A stretch of 64,000 nucleotides of DNA from Hymenobacter negativus (GTDB taxonomy: Bacteria > Bacteroidota > Bacteroidia > Cytophagales > Hymenobacteraceae), in the NCBI RefSeq assembly GCF_016056375.1, contig NZ_JAEDAE010000008.1:62001-126000 (forward strand), read 5' to 3'. The notes beneath the pieces were generated by a model. The model was given only the letters and a program-made list of their open reading frames with translations, was not told where the DNA came from and did no database searches. How positions within the stretch are numbered: position 1 is the stretch's first letter; the number at the start of each line of letters is the position of its first letter. Shown here in pieces: positions 28,870-36,369 of the stretch. Made by a program: the position numbers and the translations under genes.

Positions 28870-30279
28870 ATGGCCGACAATTCCTCTTCGCTTCTCGACC
28901 GTAGCCGCACCGTGGCCGGCCCGGGCTACAACCGCTGGCTGGTGCCGCCGGCGGCCCTGGCCATTCATCTGGCCATCGGGCAAGCTTACGCCTTCAGCGT
29001 GTTCAACAAGCCGCTGGGCGCGCTCATCAGCGGCGACCCGGCCAAGCCCGCGCCCGACGACTGGACGCCCCTGCAAATCGGCATCACGTTTTCCATCGCC
29101 ATTGTGCTGCTGGGCCTATCGGCGGCCATTTTTGGGAAGTGGCTGGAGCGCGTGGGGCCGCGCAAGGCCATGCTGGCCTCGTCGCTGTGCTTCGGCGGCG
29201 GCTTCCTCATTGCCTCGCTGGGTGTGCATCTGCACAATATCTGGCTGCTGTATTTTGGCTACGGCGTGGTGGGCGGAATTGGGTTGGGCATTGGCTACAT
29301 TTCGCCGGTGAGCACGCTGATTAAATGGTTTCCGGACCGCAAGGGCGTGGCTACGGGCATGGCCATCATGGGCTTTGGCGGGGGCGCGATGATTGGCTCG
29401 CCGCTGGCCAACAACCTGATGACGCACTTCAAAGGCTCAGCCCCCATGGGCGTGGCCCCTACGTTCATTGTAATGGGCATCATTTACCTGATTTTTATGC
29501 AGTTTGGCGTCTGGACCATCCGCGTGCCCGCCGATGACTGGAAGCCCGCCGGCTACGTACCAAGCACTGAGCACAACGACATGATTACCACGGCCAACGT
29601 CTCGGCCGACAACGCCATCAAAACGCCGCAGTTCTGGATGCTGTGGGTGGTGCTGCTTTGCAACGTGACGGCCGGCATCGGCGTGCTCGAAACGGCCTCG
29701 CCGCTCATTCAAGAGACGTTTTCGGACACGGCCATGGGCGCGGGCAAGGGCGTGACCGCCGCTGCCGCCGCCGGGTTTGTGGGCCTGCTCAGCCTGTTCA
29801 ATCTGCTGGGCCGCTTCTTCTGGTCGTCGGCTTCGGACAAGCTGGGGCGGAAGGTGGCTTATGCCATCTATTTCGGCCTGGGCACCATTATGTACGCCCT
29901 CATTCCAACGCTGGGGCACAACCTGCAGCTGACCTTGTTTGTGGCCGTGGCCTGCGTGATTATCAGCATGTACGGCGGCGGGTTTGCCACGGCCCCGGCC
30001 TACCTGTCCGACCTGTTTGGCAAGTACCAGGTGGGGGCCATTCACGGCCGCCTGCTCACGGCCTGGAGCACGGCCGGCGTGCTCGGCCCGCTCATTGTGC
30101 ACTACCTGTCCGATAGCCGCAAGGCCGAAGGCTTTTCCGGGGCAGCAGCTTACCAAACCGTGTTTTACACCATGGCCAGCCTGTTGGTGGTGGGCTTCAT
30201 TTCCAATATCCTCGTGCACGCCGTAAACGAGCGTTACTACGAAAAAGGCCCCGTGACGGTAGAAGCCGGCGCCCACTAA
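28870..30279 (+). CDS. OFA-family MFS transporter
   Basis: 469 residues from the ATG at 28870 (M-A-D-N-S-S-S). Twelve TM segments. N-R-W-L-V-P-P-A-A-L-A-I-H-L-A-I-G-Q-A-Y-A-F-S-V-F is the OFA (oxalate:formate antiporter) signature; G-G-I-G-L-G-I-G-Y-I-S-P-V-S-T-L-I-K-W-F-P-D-R-K-G also fits. Characterised members exchange oxalate and formate or move other carboxylates. A 48-residue membrane protein follows 34 bp later and is its probable small subunit. The YdeP-type molybdoenzyme lies 26 kb away, so a shared formate role is only a guess. Confidence 0.88.
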   Translation: MADNSSSLLDRSRTVAGPGYNRWLVPPAALAIHLAIGQAYAFSVFNKPLGALISGDPAKPAPDDWTPLQIGITFSIAIVLLGLSAAIFGKWLERVGPRKAMLASSLCFGGGFLIASLGVHLHNIWLLYFGYGVVGGIGLGIGYISPVSTLIKWFPDRKGVATGMAIMGFGGGAMIGSPLANNLMTHFKGSAPMGVAPTFIVMGIIYLIFMQFGVWTIRVPADDWKPAGYVPSTEHNDMITTANVSADNAIKTPQFWMLWVVLLCNVTAGIGVLETASPLIQETFSDTAMGAGKGVTAAAAAGFVGLLSLFNLLGRFFWSSASDKLGRKVAYAIYFGLGTIMYALIPTLGHNLQLTLFVAVACVIISMYGGGFATAPAYLSDLFGKYQVGAIHGRLLTAWSTAGVLGPLIVHYLSDSRKAEGFSGAAAYQTVFYTMASLLVVGFISNILVHAVNERYYEKGPVTVEAGAH

Positions 30280-30313
30280 GCCTTTGTTTTTCAAACCCTA
30301 ATTTGACCTCGAT

Positions 30314-30460
30314 ATGAATCCGCAACCCAACAACTCAACCCCTCCCGCTACCGAATCCGGCATGGGCGGCTCGGTGGTGCTGGCCTGGCTGGTGGTGGGC
30401 CTGCCCCTGGCCTGGGGCGTGTCGCAAACTTTCATTAAGGCACTGGCCCTGTTTAAGTAA
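30314..30460 (+). CDS. Small subunit of an OFA-type MFS transporter
   Basis: 48 residues (starts M-N-P-Q-P-N-N-S-T-P-P, ends K-A-L-A-L-F-K). One hydrophobic helix at about 21-45 (S-V-V-L-A-W-L-V-V-G-L-P-L-A-W-G). A short single-TM protein directly after OFA transporters is known as the MFS transporter small subunit. Spacing is 34 bp and the terminator follows at once, so it is the last gene of a two-gene operon. It is too short for default gene callers in some pipelines. Confidence 0.8.
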   Translation: MNPQPNNSTPPATESGMGGSVVLAWLVVGLPLAWGVSQTFIKALALFK

Positions 30461-30484
30461 GCACTGTTTTTCTATTGCGCTGAG

Positions 30485-30517
30485 AAGCCGCCAGTTTAAA
30501 GCCGGCGGCTTTTTTTG
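30485..30517 (+). terminator. Rho-independent terminator of the OFA operon
   Basis: AAGCCGCC and GGCGGCTT form the stem, with loop AGTTTAAAGCC, followed by seven T. It is 24 bp after the small-subunit stop codon. Confidence 0.88.
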
Positions 30518-30632
30518 TGGGTTCTGTTTAAGAAATACCCCCGCAAACCTGCACCCTTTCGGGCGGTTTCACTCGTAAGTAATTATTAGCTGAGCCGTTG
30601 CCGGTGGTAGTGCGTCAGCCCAAGCCTTCTTT

Positions 30633-31226
30633 ATGTCCGTTCCTACTTATCCCAGCGGCACCGTGCGCGCGCTGCTTGCCACGCCGCACGTATCGGAGGC
30701 TACCCGCACCGCCGTGCAGGCCCGCCTCGATGCGCCGGCTTACCCCCCGCAGTTCTTGGCCCCCGAAACCTATGCGCTGCTCGAAGCCGTAGCTGCCCGC
30801 CTCTTCCCGCAGCCCGACCGCCCGGAGCAGCCCATCCCGCTAGCCCCGGCCGTGGACCAGCGCCTGACCGAAGGCCGCGCCGACGGCTGGCGCTACGATG
30901 CCCTGCCGCCCGACCGCGAAGCCTACCGCCTGGGCCTGGGCGGCATCCAGGAAATCGCACAAGCGCAGTTCCAAACCGATTTCACGGCGCTGAGCGCAGA
31001 GCAGCAGGACACGGTGCTACAGGCACTGGCCGCTGCCACGCCCCCCGGCAAAACCTGGGAAACGCTGGATGCAGGCCGTTTTTTTGAAGAAATGCTGGCC
31101 GAGCTAACCGAAACCTACTACGCCCACCCACTGGCCCAGGAGGAAATCGGCTACGTGGGCATGGCCGACCTGCCCGCCTGGACGAAAATAGGCCTCAACG
31201 AGCGGGAAGAAAGAGAACCCGCGTAG
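30633..31226 (+). CDS. Gluconate 2-dehydrogenase subunit 3-like protein
   Basis: 197 residues. A helical protein without clear signal peptide in the residues seen; the family is usually a small partner of membrane-associated GMC dehydrogenases. Seen are F-L-A-P-E-T-Y-A-L-L-E-A-V-A-A-R-L-F-P and Y-R-L-G-L-G-G-I-Q-E-I-A, and the C-terminal Y-Y-A-H-P-L-A-Q-E-E-I-G-Y-V-G-M-A, typical of the family. It is followed by a GMC oxidoreductase, with an inverted repeat in the 92-bp gap. Its TAG stop lies inside that repeat. Confidence 0.82.
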   Translation: MSVPTYPSGTVRALLATPHVSEATRTAVQARLDAPAYPPQFLAPETYALLEAVAARLFPQPDRPEQPIPLAPAVDQRLTEGRADGWRYDALPPDREAYRLGLGGIQEIAQAQFQTDFTALSAEQQDTVLQALAAATPPGKTWETLDAGRFFEEMLAELTETYYAHPLAQEEIGYVGMADLPAWTKIGLNEREEREPA

Positions 31227-31310
31227 GAACGCGCCACGGCGCATTCTTGACTGTAGCGCCGATAAATAACTGTATTCTAAAGAATGACCGCGCCGTGGCG
31301 CGTTCCTACC
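31223..31310. repeat. Inverted GTAG-hairpin pair, second copy of the 24022 family
   Basis: The left arm is GTAGGAACGCGCCACGGCGC followed by ATTC; the right arm reads GAATGACCGCGCCGTGGCGC then GTTCCTAC. The TAG is the stop codon of the gene before it. Confidence 0.88.
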
Positions 31311-31318
31311 CCAAGTAT

Positions 31319-33031
31319 ATGCCCGACGAAGAAGTGCTCGAAGAAGGCGTCCTCAACCCCGTCAAGCCCGAAATTCAGGACCCGCTGCTGCAGGCCCTGC
31401 TGGCCGATGAGCCCGCTGCGGCTCCCGTAGCGGTTGATACTCCCCAGGAACAACCGCAGGCTATCGAGCCCGAAGCCGACGAAGTGGACTGCGTGGTGAT
31501 TGGGCTGGGCGCGGGCGGCGCGCCGCTGCTGGCCCGCCTGGCCATGGCCGGCCTGAAGGTGGTGGCCCTGGAAGCCGGCCCCTGGCACACGCCCGAGAAG
31601 GATTTTGCCACCGACGAAAAAGCTCAGGATTTCCTGTTCTGGAACGACGAGCGGCTGGCCGCCGGCCACAACCCGCTGGCCATGGGCAAGAATAACTCCG
31701 GCACAGGCGTGGGCGGCAGCACGCTTCACTACACGGCCTACACCCCCCGCCCGCTGCCCGATGATTTGCACATTCGGCGCGACTTCGGGCAGGGCGAGGA
31801 CTGGCCGGTGAGCTACGAAGAGCTAGCCCCGTACTACGAGGAAGTAGAGCAGTTCATCGGTGTTTCGGGCCCCACGCCATATCCCTGGGGCCCAGCCCGC
31901 CGCAAGGGCTACCCGCTGGCCCCGTTGCCACTGAATAGTGCCGCCCAATTGATGGTGCGCGGCGCTGAGAAAATGGGAATTCGCACCTCGCCGGCGGCTA
32001 ATGCGGCGCTGTCGGCCCGCTACTATCAGGAGGGTGTGGGCTGGCGCGAAGCCTGCACCAACCGCGGCTTTTGCCAGGCCGGCTGCTCCAATGGCGCGAA
32101 GTCGAGCATGGACGTCACCTTCATTCCGCTGGCGGTGAAGCACGGGGCCGACATCCGCCCCAACAGCTTTGTGACGGAGATTGAGCGCGATGCGCGGGGC
32201 TACGTCACGGGCGTGGTGTACACCCAGAACGGCGAGCAGAAACGCCAGCGCTGCCGCCACCTGTTCCTTTGCGGCGGCTCAGTAGAAACCCCGCGCCTAC
32301 TGATGCTGAACGAGTTGGCCCTGACCAGCGGGCAGGTAGGCCGCAACCTGATGGCGCACCCCGGCCTGCAGGTCTGGGGCACGTTTGCCGAGGAGGTGCG
32401 GCCCAACAAGGGCATTCCCGGCGGGCTGATTTCGCAAGACACGCACCGGCCGGCCGGGGCCGACTTCGTGGGTGGCTACCTGCTGCAAAGTATTGGCGTG
32501 ATGCCCGTGACGTTTGCGGGCCAGGTGGCACGGGGCCGCAAGCTCTGGGGCCAGCCCCTGCGCGATTACATGCGCCAGTACAACCACATTGCCGGCATCA
32601 ATATTCTGGGCGACTGCCTGCCGCACGCCGACAACTTTATGGAGCTGGCCGAAGAAAAGGACGCCCGCGGCCTGCCAAAACCCCGCCTGCACTTCACGGC
32701 CCAGGAAAACGAGCAGCGCATGAACGCCCACGCCGAGAAAATCATGCGCGGCATCTGGGAAGCGGCCGGCGCTACCGACATCTGGGCGTTTCAGCGCTAT
32801 GCGCACGTCATCGGCACGGCTCGCATGGGGCTATCCGGCGATGATGCCGTGGTGGATGCCAACGGCCGCGCCTTCGACGTGCCCAACCTCTACATCTCCG
32901 ATAATTCCACCTTTCCCAGCGCCCTGAGCGTGAACCCGGCCCTGACCATTATGGCCCTGAGCCTGCGCACGGCCGACAAGTTTCTGGAAAGCCAGCAGCG
33001 CCGGGACGTTCTAAGAAAACCCACCCCATGA
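31319..33031 (+). CDS. GMC-family FAD oxidoreductase
   Basis: 570 residues from the ATG at 31319 (M-P-D-E-E-V-L-E). After an acidic tail the FAD site V-V-I-G-L-G-A-G-G-A-P-L-L lies near residues 59-71. G-G-S-T-L-H-Y near 140 and F-C-Q-A-G-C-S-N-G-A-K-S near 258 fit the gluconate/glucoside 3-dehydrogenase branch. The C-terminus has H-V-I-G-T-A-R-M-G and S-V-N-P-A-L-T-I-M-A, with the catalytic His-Asn pair region. It should oxidise a sugar or sugar alcohol; the upstream subunit-3 gene and downstream GH1 gene support a glycoside substrate. Confidence 0.88.
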   Translation: MPDEEVLEEGVLNPVKPEIQDPLLQALLADEPAAAPVAVDTPQEQPQAIEPEADEVDCVVIGLGAGGAPLLARLAMAGLKVVALEAGPWHTPEKDFATDEKAQDFLFWNDERLAAGHNPLAMGKNNSGTGVGGSTLHYTAYTPRPLPDDLHIRRDFGQGEDWPVSYEELAPYYEEVEQFIGVSGPTPYPWGPARRKGYPLAPLPLNSAAQLMVRGAEKMGIRTSPAANAALSARYYQEGVGWREACTNRGFCQAGCSNGAKSSMDVTFIPLAVKHGADIRPNSFVTEIERDARGYVTGVVYTQNGEQKRQRCRHLFLCGGSVETPRLLMLNELALTSGQVGRNLMAHPGLQVWGTFAEEVRPNKGIPGGLISQDTHRPAGADFVGGYLLQSIGVMPVTFAGQVARGRKLWGQPLRDYMRQYNHIAGINILGDCLPHADNFMELAEEKDARGLPKPRLHFTAQENEQRMNAHAEKIMRGIWEAAGATDIWAFQRYAHVIGTARMGLSGDDAVVDANGRAFDVPNLYISDNSTFPSALSVNPALTIMALSLRTADKFLESQQRRDVLRKPTP

Positions 33032-34362
33032 AGTCTTTCCTCACAGAGATAAAAGAGCATTTCGGCGACGGCAACTACGAGGGCGACGAATACGGCGGCG
33101 CGCGCGGGCACAACGGCAACGGCCTGCCTACGGGCCTGCCCAACAATTTCATGTTTGCCACCGGCATCGAGTGCAGCTACCCGACCATCGACCATGGCAA
33201 AACCCGGCGCGACCTGCTGGCCGAATGCGACCACTACAACCGCTATAAGGAAGACCTGGCGCTGGTGAAGGAAATGGGGCTGAAGGTGCTACGCTACGGC
33301 CTGCCTTACTACAAAATCCAGCTCAGCCCGACGAAATACGACTGGGAATTTGCCGACCGGGCGATGGCCGAAATGCAGCGCCTGGAAATCACCCCAATTC
33401 TGGATTTGATGCACTTCGGAGTGCCCGATTTCATTGGCAATTTCCAGAACCCCGAGCTGCCGGTGCATTTCGCTGCGTATTGCGAGGAAGTGGCCAAGCG
33501 CTACCCTTGGGTGCGCTTCTTCACGCCCGTGAACGAGGTTTACGTGACGGCCAAGATGAGTGCCAAAGATGGCATCTGGAACGAGCAGCTGAAGTCGGAC
33601 AAGGCCTTTGTGACGGCCCTGAAGCACATTGTGGCGGCCAGCATCATGGGCACGCAGCGCATTGCCAAGCACCGGCCCGATTGCGTGATTGTGCAGAGCG
33701 AGTCGGCCGAGTTCACCCACGAGCTGCGCGCCGAGCACACCTACGAGGTCCAGATGCAGAACAAGCTGCGCTTCGCCGCCCTTGACCTGCTCTATGGCCA
33801 CCACCCCGAGGGCGACGTGCTCAACTACCTCTACGACAACGGACTGACCCGGCGCGAGTACGAGTGGTTTATGGCCGGCGAGCCGCCCGGCTACCAAATA
33901 ATGGGCAACGACTACTACGGCCGCAACGAGAAAATCATGCTGCCGAACGGCGAAATCTGCACCAGCATGGACGTGCTGGGCTGGTATAACATCACCCGCG
34001 ACTACTACCTGCGCTACAAAAAGCCGGTGATGCACACCGAAACCAACGTCCTCGAAGCCAAAGAAGCCCCCACCTGGCTCTGGAAGCAGTGGGTGAACAT
34101 ACTCAGAATGCGAAAAGAAGGCGTGCCTGTGCTCGGCTTTACCTGGTACTCGCTCATCGACCAGCTCGACTGGGACAAGGGCCTAGAGCGCAAAGTGGGC
34201 ACCGTGAATCCCTGCGGCCTCTTCGACCTCGACCGCCGGCCTCGACCCGTGGCCGAAGCCTACAAAATGCTGCTCCAGGAGTACGGCCAGATTACCATCG
34301 TGCCCCACGGTGAGCTGTTTGAAGTAACCAAAGGGCCGGCCACGCTGAAGGTAGAGGTGTAG
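33028..34362 (+). CDS. Glycoside hydrolase family 1-like protein
   Basis: 444 residues. The ATG overlaps the stop of the GMC gene (ATGA), so translation is coupled. The barrel has N-N-F-M-F-A-T-G-I-E, an acid/base-type T-P-V-N-E near 166-170 and a nucleophile-type H-T-E-T-N near 336-340. Both glutamates are retained, but the motifs differ from the classical T-F-N-E-P and I-T-E-N-G, so this is a divergent GH1 or GH1-like protein. W-Y-S-L-I-D-Q-L-D-W near 370 is also family-like. Substrate is uncertain; it probably acts with the GMC dehydrogenase on one glycoside. Confidence 0.75.
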   Translation: MKSFLTEIKEHFGDGNYEGDEYGGARGHNGNGLPTGLPNNFMFATGIECSYPTIDHGKTRRDLLAECDHYNRYKEDLALVKEMGLKVLRYGLPYYKIQLSPTKYDWEFADRAMAEMQRLEITPILDLMHFGVPDFIGNFQNPELPVHFAAYCEEVAKRYPWVRFFTPVNEVYVTAKMSAKDGIWNEQLKSDKAFVTALKHIVAASIMGTQRIAKHRPDCVIVQSESAEFTHELRAEHTYEVQMQNKLRFAALDLLYGHHPEGDVLNYLYDNGLTRREYEWFMAGEPPGYQIMGNDYYGRNEKIMLPNGEICTSMDVLGWYNITRDYYLRYKKPVMHTETNVLEAKEAPTWLWKQWVNILRMRKEGVPVLGFTWYSLIDQLDWDKGLERKVGTVNPCGLFDLDRRPRPVAEAYKMLLQEYGQITIVPHGELFEVTKGPATLKVEV

Positions 34363-34475
34363 CTTGGACGCTATGGGTCTGCGTTCGATATTGCTGTAGC
34401 GCCTGGATGCGCGGGCTCACAGAGTCCACGATGGATTCACTCGCTCTACACCCGCCGAGCATTCTTTGCGCTACC

Positions 34476-35066
34476 ATGAAATTTCAGCCCCTCCAAAACC
34501 AGTTCCGCCGCCTGCTCTGGCAGCACGCGCTGCTGCTGCTGCTGGGCCTGGCCCTCTACCTGCTCGACAAGCACGAGGGCCTGCCGCCCAACGTGATTAC
34601 CGGCATCTTATTGGCCGCCGCAGCCGGCAAAACCGGCTACTTCCTGCTGCACAACTTTCGGGCGCTATCGGCCCTGCGCGAGACTTTCCAGCAGTTTGTG
34701 CTGCTCGTCTCGCTTAATCTGGGCATGATATCGCTGTCCTTTGCCCTCGATTTCTACTGCCTCTACCGCGTGAATGGGCTGGCCTTCAGCGGCCTGCGGC
34801 CGGGCACCGAGCTGGAGGTGTTCGGCCAGCTGTTCTACCACAGCGTGGGCACGCTCATCAGCAACTCGGGCGGCAGCATTGCGGCGGCGGCCGGCACCAC
34901 GCAGGTGCTGCTGCTACTGGAGAAAATTGCCGGCTTCGTGTCCACGGTTTTTGTTATTTCCAACGCTTCCAACTACCTGCGCCCTGCGCACCGAACCAGG
35001 CGCCCCGCCCCGGCCGAGTCTCTGCCGGAAGCCGCACCCGCGACGATTTCGGCTCCGCAGCCGTAA
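34476..35066 (+). CDS. Membrane protein resembling a two-TM ion channel without its filter
   Basis: 196 residues from the ATG at 34476 (M-K-F-Q-P-L). Four hydrophobic segments are seen at about 17-31, 40-60, 72-92 and 145-165. Residues 117-160 (G-Q-L-F-Y-H-S-V-G-T-L-I-S-N-S-G-G-S-I) align with the potassium-channel pore F-Y-F-S-V-V-T-L-T-T-V-G-Y-G-D-I, but the filter T-V-G-Y-G-D is replaced by S-N-S-G-G-S. The C-terminal 30 residues are Pro/Ala-rich. It cannot be a normal K+ channel if this alignment is right. No partner gene is obvious. Confidence 0.55.
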   Translation: MKFQPLQNQFRRLLWQHALLLLLGLALYLLDKHEGLPPNVITGILLAAAAGKTGYFLLHNFRALSALRETFQQFVLLVSLNLGMISLSFALDFYCLYRVNGLAFSGLRPGTELEVFGQLFYHSVGTLISNSGGSIAAAAGTTQVLLLLEKIAGFVSTVFVISNASNYLRPAHRTRRPAPAESLPEAAPATISAPQP

Positions 35067-35075
35067 ACCGGGCGT

Positions 35076-35390
35076 ATGCCTCCATCCTCCCCCTCCCTGC
35101 TCCTGCGCGTAGCCGCCACCTGGCCCCTGCCGGGCCTGGGCCTGCTGGTGCTGCCCGATGGTCCCACTCCACTGCTGCAGCCTTACGCTCTGCACACAGC
35201 GCTGGCAGTGGCCTGCCAGTTACCTGATGGCACCCAGCAGCTAGGAACTGCCACGGTGGAGGAAGTGAGCCACCCCGGCTCTGCTCCCGGGCCGGTACGC
35301 GGGCTGCTGCTCGATATGGGAACCGCCAGCCCGGTGCCGCCGGGCACTGAAATCTGGCTAACAGGATATAGCGCCGACGAGCTCCGGTAA
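35076..35390 (+). CDS. Hypothetical protein, small beta-rich
   Basis: 104 residues, starting 9 bp after the channel-like gene on the same strand, so probably cotranscribed. It has V-A-A-T-W-P-L-P-G-L-G-L-L-V-L-P and G-T-A-T-V-E-E-V with a final P-P-G-T-E-I-W-L, a strand pattern reminiscent of the beta-barrel domain of translation-factor-like proteins. No family is assigned. It has no signal peptide or membrane helix. Confidence 0.5.
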   Translation: MPPSSPSLLLRVAATWPLPGLGLLVLPDGPTPLLQPYALHTALAVACQLPDGTQQLGTATVEEVSHPGSAPGPVRGLLLDMGTASPVPPGTEIWLTGYSADELR

Positions 35391-35554
35391 GTCCCACACA
35401 GCCGTTTATCGACTCTCAATTGCCTCCGTCGACTTTCCGGAGGGCTTGGTAGACGCGCTTTGGCGGCGCGGGTGCGCCCTGGCTAGTTTCGACGCACCCG
35501 AAGGACGGGCCGGCCAGCTGGCCGTTTTTGCATTCCTTTTTCACGCTGTAGCTC

Positions 35555-36100
35555 ATGTTCAAAACGCTCTTTTCACTCCTGGCGCTCGCCTTCCTACTAT
35601 CCGGCCCCATGGCCTCGGCCCAATGCCGCGACCCCTGGATTGCCCAAGCCTACCGGCAGATGGCCAACCGTGCCCCCGTGGGCCAGGGCGAAGTCTGCGA
35701 GTGCAACATTCACCTCTACAACAACGGCACCTGGGGCAATTACAACGAGCTGGCCAGCTACGTGAAACAGTACTTGCAAAGCGGCGTGCGCCTGGGCTAT
35801 GCCCCGTTGGCCAACGGCAACTTCGCCGTAGCCGTGCTGCAAGGCAACCAGGTTGCCGCTATTTCGGTGCTGAATTCGGGCGGCAATGTGGTGGCTTCCG
35901 GGGGCGGCAATGTGGTCGCTTCAGGTGGCGGCAATGTCGTTGCTTCGGGTGGTGGCAACCTGGTAGCCTCGGGCGGCGGCAATATTAGCGGGCTCAGTGC
36001 CAACACGCCAGGCTTCTCCTTCGGCCAGGCCCGGGGCGTGCTTGCCGCCGGCGAGCGCCGCCTACCCACCAGCGGCGGCGGTACCCTGGTCATCCGCTGA
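35555..36100 (+). CDS. Secreted protein with an eight-residue GGGNVVAS repeat
   Basis: 181 residues. A signal peptide ending M-A-S-A is followed by a Cys-containing N-domain (R-D-P-W-I-A-Q-A-Y-R-Q-M, C-E-C-N-I-H-L-Y-N-N-G-T-W). Residues about 108-148 are five tandem copies of G-G-G-N-V-V-A-S with Val/Leu/Ile variation. The repeats use different synonymous codons, so they are not a fresh slippage product. The short C-terminus ends G-G-T-L-V-I-R. The repeats could form a beta-helix-like stack. Function unknown. Confidence 0.7.
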   Translation: MFKTLFSLLALAFLLSGPMASAQCRDPWIAQAYRQMANRAPVGQGEVCECNIHLYNNGTWGNYNELASYVKQYLQSGVRLGYAPLANGNFAVAVLQGNQVAAISVLNSGGNVVASGGGNVVASGGGNVVASGGGNLVASGGGNISGLSANTPGFSFGQARGVLAAGERRLPTSGGGTLVIR

Positions 36101-36130
36101 GGTCGTCAATATCCTATTTTTTGCTATCTG

Positions 36131-36170
36131 CTCCCCGCTTCGGCTTTGGCTGGGGCGGGGAGTTTTTTTT
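36131..36170 (+). terminator. Rho-independent terminator after the repeat protein
   Basis: CTCCCCGC pairs with GCGGGGAG across a TTCGGCTTTGGCTGGG loop and is followed by eight T. The remaining 200 bp to the next gene show nothing else recognisable. Confidence 0.85.
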
Positions 36171-36369
36171 GGCCGCTGCTTCGCCCGGCTCATTGCCCAG
36201 AACGGCCCTTGCGCACTTGGTCGACGCGCGACAGCTATTCGCTTGGCAGGTTTAATCTTTCACCAGAAATTTTCCTGTTTTCGGCACGGAACTAGTTGGG
36301 AGCCGCTTGCGCTTTGCGTAAATTGCCGGACTACTTAAGGTTTTGGCATTTGGCTCTTTTATACTCCGT

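Noticed and set aside
35878..36000. CRISPR-like short direct repeats
   Set aside because: Units are 24 bp coding repeats in frame, without spacers, and translate to the eight-residue repeat.
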